Source: JAJYIW01 sp963781665
Lineage (GTDB): Bacteria > Chloroflexota > Anaerolineae > Anaerolineales > Anaerolineaceae
Reading direction: 5' to 3'
NCBI GenBank assembly: GCA_963781665.1
Contig: CAWAGA010000002.1
Span: 3,162,001 to 3,226,000, forward strand
DNA: 64,000 nt
The position numbers and the translations under genes were made by a program. Below, one piece after another: positions 17,015 to 25,417 of this stretch. Each line of letters begins with the position of its first letter. Position 1 is the first letter of the stretch. The notes beneath the pieces were generated by a model that was given only the letters and a program-made list of their open reading frames with translations, did not search any database and was not told where the DNA came from.

Positions 17015-18579
17015 ATGGATTCAATCACTCTTGCAAAGGAAAATATTACCCACCAGCAGATTCGGGACGAAAAGCGGCCTTTAATCGAGGTCAGAAATTG
17101 CACGATGGAGTTCCCGGGCGTAAGAGCGCTCGATAAAGTCAACTTTACACTGCTGCCTGGTGAATGTCATGGGCTAGTGGGCGAGAATGGTGCAGGAAAG
17201 TCGACGCTGGTCAAGTGTATAACCGGCGAAAACCATATGACCACTGGTGAGTTATCCATCGCAGGCAAACGGATCAGGCTCTCGTCTTATTCAATCAGAG
17301 AATCGCAGGCACTCGGCATTGCCATTGTCCATCAGGAATTCCAGTTGATGGGCGAAATGACTGGTCTCGAGAACATATTTATTGGGCATTACAAGCATAA
17401 AGGACTTTTCATTGATTGGCCGGCACTACGTAAAAGGGCGGCTGAGCTGATGGAGTTTTTAAAATGCAACGTGAACCTCAACATTCCCGTGAAAATGTTG
17501 AGGACAGCTGATCGGCAGATTATCCAGCTTGCAAAAGCAGCGCTCAACGAATCAAAAGTCCTGATTTTAGATGAACTTACGGCTGTACTTCAGGAAGAGG
17601 ATATAGAAAATATCTTCCGCATTATAGACATCCTGAAAGAAAAAGGTATGGGCGTTATTTACATCTCGCACCGGCTGGATGAGATTATCAAATGCTGCGA
17701 CACTTACACAGTACTCTGCGATGGTAAATATGTGAACAGCGGATATGTGAAGGATATTGACAAACCGCAACTGATTAAGATGATCATTGGTCGCGCATTA
17801 ACCCAGGTTTATCTGCCAATCAATCAGAACTTCGGTGAGGTTTTATTAGAGATCAAAGGTCTCACGGCACCAAATGCGTTCCGTGATATCAGCCTGTATG
17901 TTCGTCGTGGTGAGGTTATTGGGATTGCCGGACTTTTAGGAGCCTTCAAGACTGAACTCGTCCACGCGATTTATGGGAATTATAAGGTATCTCACGGGCA
18001 GATCTTTATTGGAGGGCGGGAAGTCAAGATTAAGAGCCCGCACCAGGCTATCAAGTTAGGCATTGGCCTGGTCCCAGACGAACGTAGGACCCTTGGGCTA
18101 AATATGCTCTTTGACATCAAAGATAACACCACACTTCCATCGATGTCCAGATATAAAAAATGGAAGTTTTTCCAGGACCACATGGGGGAGGCGAAGGCGG
18201 CATTTGAATTCAATAAGATGATGGATCTGGCATATTATTCGTTATGGCAGAATGTTAAAAACTTTCGGGTGGCAATCAACAAAAAATTGTAATTGCAAAA
18301 TGGATGCTTAGAAATTCCGAGATTTTCCTAATGGATGAACCGACGCGGGGGATTGACATCGGAGCCAAATTTGAAATTTACAAGTTGATTAATGATCTCA
18401 CCAAACAAGGCAAGGCGGTCGTGTTGGTATCACCCGAACTCGAAGAATTAATGGGCCTTTGCAATCGAGTTTACATCATGTTCGAAGGTGCACTGATGGA
18501 TGTCGTCGAAGGTGAACGGAAAACACAGGAAGTCATTATTAATAGCCTGTTAGGGATAAATAAAGATGGAACAAATTGA
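17015..18579 (+). pseudogene. sugar ABC transporter ATPase (RbsA/MglA type) with one frameshift
   Basis: A double-ATPase protein of about 521 residues. The first domain has Walker A GENGAGKSTLVKC and Walker B VLILDELTAVL. The second has a degenerate Walker A (GLLGAFKTELVHAIYG), as is usual in this family, and Walker B IFLMDEPTRGIDIGAK. The frame breaks at 18261-18265, exactly at the second signature: the sequence gives NFRVAINKKL and stop, while the next frame reads SGGNQQKIVIAKWM. One missing base explains it. The start at 17015 has AGGAG upstream and lies nine bases after the previous stop. The protein would energise uptake by the permease at 18566. If the deletion is real, transport is lost. 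Confidence 0.85.
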
Positions 18580-19543
18580 AGAATTCAAAATAAAAACAAA
18601 GCGTTACAGCGAAGGCTCAAGATCCTTCGTCCAGGATTGGATGATTTTGATTCTCTTTGTGGCGATGGTTATTATTTTCAGCCTTGCCAGTCCCACATTC
18701 AGAACGATGAACAACATCATGAATGTGTTGCGGCAGGCATCCTTTATTTCGATTATCGCGTTTGGAGAATTCTTCGTCATTCTGACTGGGCAGATGGACA
18801 TGTCAATCTCTTCAATTATCGGCCTGGTATCCATTTTCTTTGCGGGCTTCACGGTAACGATGGGAATGCCGGTATGGGTTGCTCTTGGGCTGGTTATGGT
18901 GATGGCAATTGCCGTCGGGCTGATCAATGGAGTGCTCGTGGTACACGGAAAGATGCCTTCATTCATTGGGACACTGGTAACTATGAACATTATTAAAGGC
19001 TTTTACTACATTTATTCCGGCGGCTTACCCATCTCAGGGCTACCCAAATCGTTCAACTTCTTTGGCGCCGGTTATGTGGGAATTGTCCCATTCCCAGTAA
19101 TTTTAATGGTCATTATTGCAATAATACTTTACGTAATTACATCCCATACCTCGATTGGCAGGTCCTTCTTTGCCGTAGGGGGTAATATCGAAGCAGCTAA
19201 TCTGTCAGGCATCAATGTGAAATTTGTAGGCATTCTTGCTTTTGTGCTGTGTGCTGTACTGACAGCCATTGGTGCCCTTGGACTGACCTCAAAGACTCTT
19301 TCCGGTAATGTCAACCTGGGTGAGAGTTTGTTGTTCGATGTCATGACCATCGTCGTGTTGGGAGGCACATCGCTGCTCGGTGGACGCGGGCGTGTGTTCG
19401 GAGTCTTGATTGGTGCGCTATTTTTGCAGATGATCAGCAATATGATGGTACTGCAGGGTATCAATACTTACCTGCAATGGGTTGTTAAGGGCGTCATTTT
19501 ACTGGCAGTTGTGTTGATCGACGCCAACTCAAATAAAAATTGA
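18566..19543 (+). CDS. sugar ABC transporter permease (RbsC-like)
   Basis: A 325-residue integral membrane protein of the BPD_transp_2 family, with about nine hydrophobic segments. Family patterns include FGEFFVILTGQMDMSISSII near residue 70, NGVLVVHGKMPSFIGTL, the central VGGNIEAANLSGINV, and LLFDVMTIVVLGGTSLLGGR towards the end. It forms the channel of a type-I ribose/xylose/rhamnose-class importer. The start overlaps the ATPase end by 14 bases, so translation is coupled. The frame is complete. Confidence 0.94.
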   Translation: MEQIEEFKIKTKRYSEGSRSFVQDWMILILFVAMVIIFSLASPTFRTMNNIMNVLRQASFISIIAFGEFFVILTGQMDMSISSIIGLVSIFFAGFTVTMGMPVWVALGLVMVMAIAVGLINGVLVVHGKMPSFIGTLVTMNIIKGFYYIYSGGLPISGLPKSFNFFGAGYVGIVPFPVILMVIIAIILYVITSHTSIGRSFFAVGGNIEAANLSGINVKFVGILAFVLCAVLTAIGALGLTSKTLSGNVNLGESLLFDVMTIVVLGGTSLLGGRGRVFGVLIGALFLQMISNMMVLQGINTYLQWVVKGVILLAVVLIDANSNKN

Positions 19544-19643
19544 CGGTGGAAACCAATTAAAAACAGATGAAAACCCAGAGTTGGATTCTACCTACATATT
19601 GGGAGTACCGGTGGACGTTATATTTGGGAGTAGGAGGATAGCA

Positions 19644-20009
19644 ATGAATGGAAGGAAAGTATGGTTTTTCCCAGACGGAGATCGACCCCCGTTTTGCGAC
19701 AGCGACCTCAAAGGGCATGAATCTTATGTTGTTTTGAATCCGAATAATGAAGATGCACACCTTAAATTTACGATCTATTTTGAAGATAAAGAACCGATTC
19801 GTGAAATCAAGATGAAAGTGCCTGCTGAACGGGTGAAATGTTTTCAGACACATAACCCCGAACATTTTGGAAAATTCGTTCTTCCACTTACAACACAATA
19901 TGCAGTGAAAGTTGAAAGCGATATACCCGTCATCGTACAATATGGCCGGCTCGATCCAAGACAGGTAAACCTGGCCTATTACACAACAATGGGCTATCCC
20001 GGAGAGTAA
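19644..20009 (+). CDS. sensory rhodopsin transducer family protein (PF07100 type)
   Basis: A 121-residue beta-rich protein. The start at 19644 has TAGGAGG upstream. The sequence GRKVWFFPDGDRPP, then HESYVVLNPNNEDA, YFEDKEPI and QYGRLDPRQVNLAYYTTMGY matches the family of the Anabaena sensory rhodopsin transducer. No rhodopsin is present. In many bacteria this family occurs in carbohydrate operons, where a small-molecule or sugar-binding role has been suggested but not proven. It sits between the permease and rhamnose mutarotase genes and ends five bases before the latter. Family assignment is confident, function is not. Confidence 0.85.
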   Translation: MNGRKVWFFPDGDRPPFCDSDLKGHESYVVLNPNNEDAHLKFTIYFEDKEPIREIKMKVPAERVKCFQTHNPEHFGKFVLPLTTQYAVKVESDIPVIVQYGRLDPRQVNLAYYTTMGYPGE

Positions 20010-20013
20010 GAAT

Positions 20014-20328
20014 ATGAGGCGTTTCGGCCAGCATGGGATTTTAAAGCCAGAATGTATAGAGGAGTATAGAAGTCTCCATGCCGCGGTCTGGCCTAAAGTT
20101 CTTGAGACTATCACCAAATGCAATTTGCGTAATTATTCGATTTATATCATGGGTACGGATCTATTCGCGTATTTTGAGTACGCAGGCTGTGATTATGCTG
20201 CAGACATGGCGCGCATGGAAGCTGACCCGATCACCCAGGAGTGGTGGAAAAACACGAAGCCGTGTTTCGCCCGCCACAATGAGCAAGTTTACTATCAGGA
20301 CCTGGAGGAAATTTTCCACCAGGACTAG
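20014..20328 (+). CDS. rhaM: L-rhamnose mutarotase family protein
   Basis: A 104-residue protein of the RhaM family (ferredoxin-like fold). It shows LKPECIEEYRSLHAAVWPKV with the conserved His, then YSIYIMGTDLFAYFEY and the Trp pair in ITQEWWKNTKPCF. RhaM interconverts alpha and beta anomers of L-rhamnose, and relatives act on other 6-deoxy or methyl sugars. Its presence suggests that a rhamnose- or fucose-like sugar is the transported substrate. Five bases separate it from the preceding gene. No rhamnose isomerase or kinase is in the window, so use of free rhamnose is not proven. Confidence 0.9.
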   Translation: MRRFGQHGILKPECIEEYRSLHAAVWPKVLETITKCNLRNYSIYIMGTDLFAYFEYAGCDYAADMARMEADPITQEWWKNTKPCFARHNEQVYYQDLEEIFHQD

Positions 20329-20424
20329 AAAATAAAGAACTGTTCTCCCCCTGTAGGGAAGTCCAATAATTGGTGGCCTTCCTTCGACCTGAGCAGTTAT
20401 AAAACCAAAATCATACACAGGAGA

Positions 20425-21603
20425 ATGACAATGCACGGAGATATTTGCATTCCAACCCTAGAATATAAGCAACGAGCTGAAAAGGCCGCCTCGATCCTGC
20501 GCAGAGAGCACCTGGATGCGCTCATAGTCAATGGTAACGAGGCCGATTACGCAAATACGCGTTATTTTTCCGGATTCTGGCCGCTGTTTGAACGTTGCGG
20601 GGTAGTGATCGGCGCAAATAGTGATGCTGCGCTGATGGTGGGCCCTGAAAGCCGCGAGTTTGCGGCAGACCGCTCCAAGATCAATAAGATCTTTGTGCTT
20701 AAAGAATATCGCGAAGGGGCAGATCCTGCTTATCCTGAACTTAAAGCTGATACCTTCAATAGTGCGTTAGCTTCTATCGGAGTCACAGGAAAAAAACTGC
20801 GCATCGGCGTTGCAAGCTGGCTTGACACTTCAGTCGTCCAAATGGAGGGAATTCGTACCGCTTTTCCAGAAGCAGAGATCGTTCGGGCAGATGCGTTGAT
20901 GGTCGAGTTGCGTTCGATCAAGTCTCCCGCCGAGATCGCTTGCTTGAGGGAGGGCTACCGTATCGCCGAGGAAGCCAGCCAACAAGTTATCCGTGAGATT
21001 AAACCTGGCTTGACCGAGCTGCAGATGGTGGGAGTTGCCCAACGTATCATCTACGAGCAGGGCGCTGAATATGAAGGGTTGCCGATGTATGTTTTTTCAG
21101 AAGCGTCAACCCGCCATGCGATCTCCCGATCGAGCTATCGCAGGTTCGAGAAGGGTGATATTGTTCAACTTAACCTTTCTGCAAAGATCGATGGGTACTC
21201 TGCTTCTATCGGTTATCCAATCGTGCTGGGTAAATTGACCGGCAAACGACGAGATATCGTATGTTTTGGCCTGGATGCGCACTTCTGGACGCAGCGTCAA
21301 CTCAAGGCAGGTGTCATAGCCTCCGACGTGGCCAAGCGGTTCTATAAGTTTTATGAGGATAACAACTACGCTAATAACTTTGTCTACGGACCAATGCACG
21401 GTACCGGGCTGATAGAGGTCGAAGCCCCGTGGGTAGAAACCATCTCTGATTATCCGTTCAAACCGAATATGTGTTTCCAAATCGACACCTTCATTTCAAC
21501 AGATACCTTCGGTGCACGATGGGAAAAGGGAATTGCGATCACACAGGATGGTTGTGATGTACTTAGCCCAGAAATTGGTAATCTGTACGAGCTTGATTTT
21601 TAA
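20425..21603 (+). CDS. M24-fold protein, creatinase-like, metal site not conserved
   Basis: A 392-residue pita-bread-fold protein with an N-terminal creatinase domain (LDALIVNGNEADYANTRYFS) and a C-terminal M24 domain. The His of GPMHGTGLIEVE is kept. Where metal peptidases have two aspartates, the sequence reads VQLNLSAKIDGYSASIG (Asn and Ser). The later Glu region reads MCFQIDTFIS. Loss of the metal ligands is known for creatinase, a metal-free amidinohydrolase of this fold, so a hydrolase acting on a C-N bond is more likely than an aminopeptidase. GGAG lies before the ATG at 20431, and 20425 is an alternative start. It is part of the LacI-locus operon. Confidence 0.85.
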   Translation: MTMHGDICIPTLEYKQRAEKAASILRREHLDALIVNGNEADYANTRYFSGFWPLFERCGVVIGANSDAALMVGPESREFAADRSKINKIFVLKEYREGADPAYPELKADTFNSALASIGVTGKKLRIGVASWLDTSVVQMEGIRTAFPEAEIVRADALMVELRSIKSPAEIACLREGYRIAEEASQQVIREIKPGLTELQMVGVAQRIIYEQGAEYEGLPMYVFSEASTRHAISRSSYRRFEKGDIVQLNLSAKIDGYSASIGYPIVLGKLTGKRRDIVCFGLDAHFWTQRQLKAGVIASDVAKRFYKFYEDNNYANNFVYGPMHGTGLIEVEAPWVETISDYPFKPNMCFQIDTFISTDTFGARWEKGIAITQDGCDVLSPEIGNLYELDF

Positions 21604-21620
21604 ATAAACTAGGAATTTGG

Positions 21621-22523
21621 ATGAAACCGATCTATGTTTTATTTGGCGTGGATATGGAAACGGATGTGGGTAGTTTTACCCCATTCTATGAGGGCGTAAA
21701 GTACGGTACCCCGCTTCTGCTAGAATTGTTTGCCAAAAAGGGCATAAAAGGAACTTTCTTTTTCACCGGTGATTGTGCTAAGGAAAATCCTGACATCGCG
21801 AAAATGGTCGCCGAAAGCGGCAACGAGGTGGGTTGTCACTCCCTGTTTCATGAGACAATCGGCGACGAGCTCTTTCCGATTCCAGGTGTCAAACCGTTAT
21901 TACCCTTCGAGGTAAAGCCGCGTCTTGAGATATGCAAAAAATGGGTGGAGGATGCGGCAGGAATTACCGTCAGATCCTTCCGCTGCCCACGCTTGTGGAG
22001 CTCAACCACAGTTGTGAATGCGCTGGAGGAGCTTGGCTTTATTTGCGATGTTTCCTATCCGATGTATTTCTACCGTGAACAGTTCTCTCCATATCATCCC
22101 TCCCACTCAGATTGGACGAAGAAGGGAGATGCTTCCATACTCGAGATACCCAACTTCGCAGATATGACGATGCAGAGCAATGATCCTGGCCTGGAGCGTG
22201 ACCGTGATCAATGGCCATTATTCCGTACGATTGGCGGTGAATATTTATTGGAACGAAGTAAATCTTTTATCGAGTTTTGTGATAGCAAGAAGCTACCCCG
22301 CGTACTGGTATATTACATTCATCCGTGGGAATTCTGGCCGATGAAAGATAGCTACCATTTCGGAGAAGCAACGGTTATTCCCGATGACTTTATCACCAGG
22401 AATTGCGGACCTGCGGCTCTCAGTGAGCTTGGAAAGCTGGCGGATGGCCTTTCAGCATTAAGCGCAGAGTTTGTAACTGCAGGCGAGTTGTCCGAAATAT
22501 TTACCTCGGGGGCTTTACAATGA
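21621..22523 (+). CDS. polysaccharide deacetylase (NodB-fold) family protein
   Basis: A 300-residue protein with the NodB homology pattern: motif 1 FGVDMETDVGS, motif 2 GCHSLFHE (His-x3-His metal pair), motif 3 RSFRCPRLWSSTTV and a late YYIHPWEFWP with a conserved His. NodB-fold enzymes remove N- or O-acetyl groups from sugars. The VDxE form of motif 1 is also seen in the PuuE allantoinase branch. The partner next to it is AllA-like, overlapping by four bases, so either an amino-sugar or a ureide substrate is conceivable. No signal peptide is visible, so it acts in the cytoplasm, probably on a small imported molecule. Confidence 0.85.
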   Translation: MKPIYVLFGVDMETDVGSFTPFYEGVKYGTPLLLELFAKKGIKGTFFFTGDCAKENPDIAKMVAESGNEVGCHSLFHETIGDELFPIPGVKPLLPFEVKPRLEICKKWVEDAAGITVRSFRCPRLWSSTTVVNALEELGFICDVSYPMYFYREQFSPYHPSHSDWTKKGDASILEIPNFADMTMQSNDPGLERDRDQWPLFRTIGGEYLLERSKSFIEFCDSKKLPRVLVYYIHPWEFWPMKDSYHFGEATVIPDDFITRNCGPAALSELGKLADGLSALSAEFVTAGELSEIFTSGALQ

Positions 22524-22990
22524 AAAAAGTAAAAGTTGAAAAACTGACGGATGCAGCGTTTGCTTGCTTTGGCTGCGTATTGACAACGGAAGGGCATGAG
22601 TTCACCGGTGAGGCGGGTGTGTATAGGTGGTTTGAAAAGCAATCAAGCGTGGACGGAGCCTGCGCCGTTTCCATAAACCTTCTGACGGCAATTGAGCGGG
22701 ATTTTGTGTGCCAAAAGTTTGAGTCGCATTCTCACACCACGGAAACGATCCTGCCATTGACGGGCGGTCTCATTGTCGCCGGTATCTCGGCAGGAGAGGT
22801 TACTTGCGAGAGATTGCAAGCGTTTTACGTGCCGGTTGGCATGGGCGTATCCTGGGCTCCTGGTGTCTGGCACTATGCCCCGTACCCTATTGGCAGCGAT
22901 GCGACCTGTGCCGTCATCTTTCGGCAGGGCACAGGTAGTGATGATGTCGAGTTTGCTGAGCTTCCAGAGGAGATGGGGTTTGAGTTCTAA
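22520..22990 (+). CDS. ureidoglycolate lyase (AllA)-like cupin protein
   Basis: A 156-residue cupin-like protein. The patterns FESHSHTTETILPLTGGLIV, AFYVPVGMGVSWAPGVWHYA and the C-terminal VIFRQGTG match the AllA family (ureidoglycolate to glyoxylate and urea). The start overlaps the deacetylase stop by four bases (ATGA). Many AllA-like proteins occur outside allantoin pathways and have unknown substrates. Here it is the last gene of a sugar operon together with a creatinase-like protein and a NodB-type deacetylase. The family is clear and the reaction is uncertain. Confidence 0.8.
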   Translation: MKKVKVEKLTDAAFACFGCVLTTEGHEFTGEAGVYRWFEKQSSVDGACAVSINLLTAIERDFVCQKFESHSHTTETILPLTGGLIVAGISAGEVTCERLQAFYVPVGMGVSWAPGVWHYAPYPIGSDATCAVIFRQGTGSDDVEFAELPEEMGFEF

Positions 22991-23239
22991 ACCAGGAAAA
23001 TATCTTTTCCTTGTCTGGTCTGGAATGACTATTATAAAGCACTGATTCACAGCAACATGGCTATTATTAATATAAAATGTAATCGATAATGGTAGTAATT
23101 TCTATCAACCTGGATCGGAGTTTCTTGTCGGTAGGAGAAGTCTTGAAGGGTTATGATGACTGTTACTCAATGAAGTGAACCTTGAGGGAAGCATAGGTCC
23201 GAGAAACCTCTGCTAAAGGTGATTAGGAGTCACTTAATT

Positions 23240-24310
23240 ATGGTTACTTTATGGGATGTTGCCAGGCGGGCAGGAGTATCGCTCAGTACCGTTTCCCGGG
23301 TTACCCGGGGTTCTGGGTATATTGCCCCCGTTACAAAGAGCAAAGTCCTGCAAGCAATCGAAGAGCTTCAATATCGGCCGAATACTATCGCCCGTCACCT
23401 GAGGTATGGGCGTACCTATGTTGTCGGTTTTGTCCTTAGTGATATTACCAACCCATTTTTTAGCCATGCGGTAAAGGGAGTAGAGCAATACCTTCGTGGG
23501 AAGGAAAACAACAATTACGAATTAATCCTATTCAATACCAATAGCGAACCGGAAAGGGAAATCAAAGCGCTCGAATTTATGCTAGATAAACATGCCGAAG
23601 CGATTATTCTTGCATCTACAGCTTCTCCTCAATGTATCAGGATGGTTCGCCAGGTCGTTCAGGAACACCACGTGCCCATTATTTCAATCGATAATAGCAT
23701 GGATGGGCTGGAATCGGGGATCATAACTGAAGATAATCTAGCAGGCACTTATCAATTAACATCCCATTTGCTTCAACATGGGCACCAGAAGATTGGTTTT
23801 ATCTCGGGTCCACTTCGGGAGAGCCATGTGTGCGAGCGGTTGGAAGGCTGCCGAAAAGCGATTGAAGATAAAGGGTTGGCATTCGAGGATCAGCTTGTCT
23901 CTTATGGAAATTGGACCGTAGAGGATGGGTTTGACATCACCATGGCTTGGCTTGCTTTAGAAAAGCCTCCCACAGCAATACTCGGTTTAAATAATTTCAT
24001 GTGCATGGGTGCTCTTTCAGCAATCATCCAGCATGGTAAGAGAGTACCTGATGAGATCGCTCTTGCTTCGTTTGATGATGTCGAATTTGGTCATCTGCTC
24101 CATCCATGCCTGACTGCGTTGGATTATTCTTATCAACAGATAGGGGTAGAAGCAATCCGAATGGCATTGAATTCCATTGAAACTGAAGCAAGTAGGCATG
24201 TCAAGGAAGTAGTCCGATTGCCAGTAAAAATGATGGTAAGGCAGTCGTGCGGATGCCATAGGCAAGAGAATTGTATTGAAACTGACAATAGGGGATATTA
24301 TCCAGAATGA
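23240..24310 (+). CDS. LacI-family transcriptional regulator
   Basis: 356 residues from the ATG at 23240. I preferred this to the upstream frame start because the HTH begins at once and GGAG lies upstream. The helix-turn-helix is TLWDVARRAGVSLSTVSRV, followed by the hinge region IARHLRYGRTYVVGFVLSDI and a periplasmic-binding-like effector domain (HKIGFISGPLRE-type motif, LASFDDVEFGHLLHPCLT). It probably controls the operon that starts at 13742 through the two TGGCAACGTTGCCA sites. That is an inference from family behaviour and location. It is transcribed in the same direction, 250 bases after the AllA-like gene. Confidence 0.93.
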   Translation: MVTLWDVARRAGVSLSTVSRVTRGSGYIAPVTKSKVLQAIEELQYRPNTIARHLRYGRTYVVGFVLSDITNPFFSHAVKGVEQYLRGKENNNYELILFNTNSEPEREIKALEFMLDKHAEAIILASTASPQCIRMVRQVVQEHHVPIISIDNSMDGLESGIITEDNLAGTYQLTSHLLQHGHQKIGFISGPLRESHVCERLEGCRKAIEDKGLAFEDQLVSYGNWTVEDGFDITMAWLALEKPPTAILGLNNFMCMGALSAIIQHGKRVPDEIALASFDDVEFGHLLHPCLTALDYSYQQIGVEAIRMALNSIETEASRHVKEVVRLPVKMMVRQSCGCHRQENCIETDNRGYYPE

Positions 24311-25417
24311 CATCCTGATATTTCAACTTTGCAGAAATCATAAGCCCTACTTACCACGGTTTAGTATTCCCGGGGAACTTCATTCGTATGACCTTTTTGT
24401 TGCTCTTTACGATTTGGAGACAGCATAATTTACCGTGCGCTCGATCCAATTGGAGTGCATTATCCGTCCAAAAGTGGCAAGGTAAAAAGGGAATAACAAA
24501 TCGTCGTCCAAAGATCACCTTTGAGCAAATTAATTAAACGTACAATGTTGGTTGCAGCTGCTATGGTAGTATTTTGTATGAGGTTTTCTACTTTCCGGTA
24601 TACCAGGCGCGATATAGACCAACACTTCGTTTCGATTGGGAATGATTACCTTTAACCTCATTACTTTTCCTAAAAGCCTTTCTTAATTCATCACTTTGTT
24701 GTATTTCTTGAGTTCCATAAAATGCTTTGTGTCTACCTTAGGACGCAAAACCAAGATCCGATAGCTCTTTTTCTCGGGTAAAGTGTGAACGTAAAAAAAA
24801 TAACAAGACCAAGCAGGTTTTGGCGTCAAGGCAAATCCGGACCATAGGTTCTTGATGGTTGTTCTCTTGGGGAATCAGGTAATGCTGCGTTTTCCTTTGG
24901 ACAAGTGCCAAATTGAGGCTCATTTTCTCTTTAAATTTGATTGCATCAATGGTATTTGATAAAGGAGCTTGCCAACAGGAATCTACATTGATAAGGTCGA
25001 TTCGATCGATCTGATGGTTTGTCTGGGGCTATCCAGGATTAACCCGGTACTCTTATTCCCAGTGTCTCCCCAATGGGATTTTGGACAGAGATTGCTTTCA
25101 ATCAAGTTGTCTTGAAAAGTGGGAGTCGTATGTTTTTATAACTCGAAAAAAAGATACCACTTTAACTTCAAAACAAGAAAACTTTTCATGAAAATACATA
25201 AATTCATGGCAAGGTGGTGACGGAAAGTGATATAACATAGAGCGTATTCCTAAAATTCTTCGCCAGTTGGATGTAAATGATGGGAATTATATTTTGACGT
25301 GGAGTTCGAATGTTAGATAGACTGTTCCTTCAGGTGTATACCTGAAGGAACAGTCATCATGGGGCAGGCTTGACTGACCTCATTCCATGATCAATTAGGA
25401 TCAAGAGAGGGCATGAT
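24311..25417. other. 1.1-kb stretch without recognisable gene
   Basis: Only short frames occur. The longest, on the minus strand at 24738-24923, has no known motif and could be the scrap of a dead gene. The base composition is AT-richer than the genes on both sides. The only notable structure is the hairpin at 25320-25355. Promoter elements for the alpha-galactosidase must lie in the last part. Confidence 0.5.
25320..25355. repeat. perfect 15-base inverted repeat upstream of the alpha-galactosidase
   Basis: GACTGTTCCTTCAGG and its exact complement CCTGAAGGAACAGTC enclose TGTATA. There is no T-run on either side. It lies 62 bases before the alpha-galactosidase start. It could be a protein-binding site, an mRNA leader hairpin or the scar of an element. 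Confidence 0.8.

Noticed and set aside
20425..21603. Xaa-Pro aminopeptidase
   Set aside because: The metal ligands expected for a peptidase are not present at the usual positions.
24738..24923. short minus-strand frame, possible transposase scrap
   Set aside because: No recognisable motif and no conserved neighbour, so it could not be supported.
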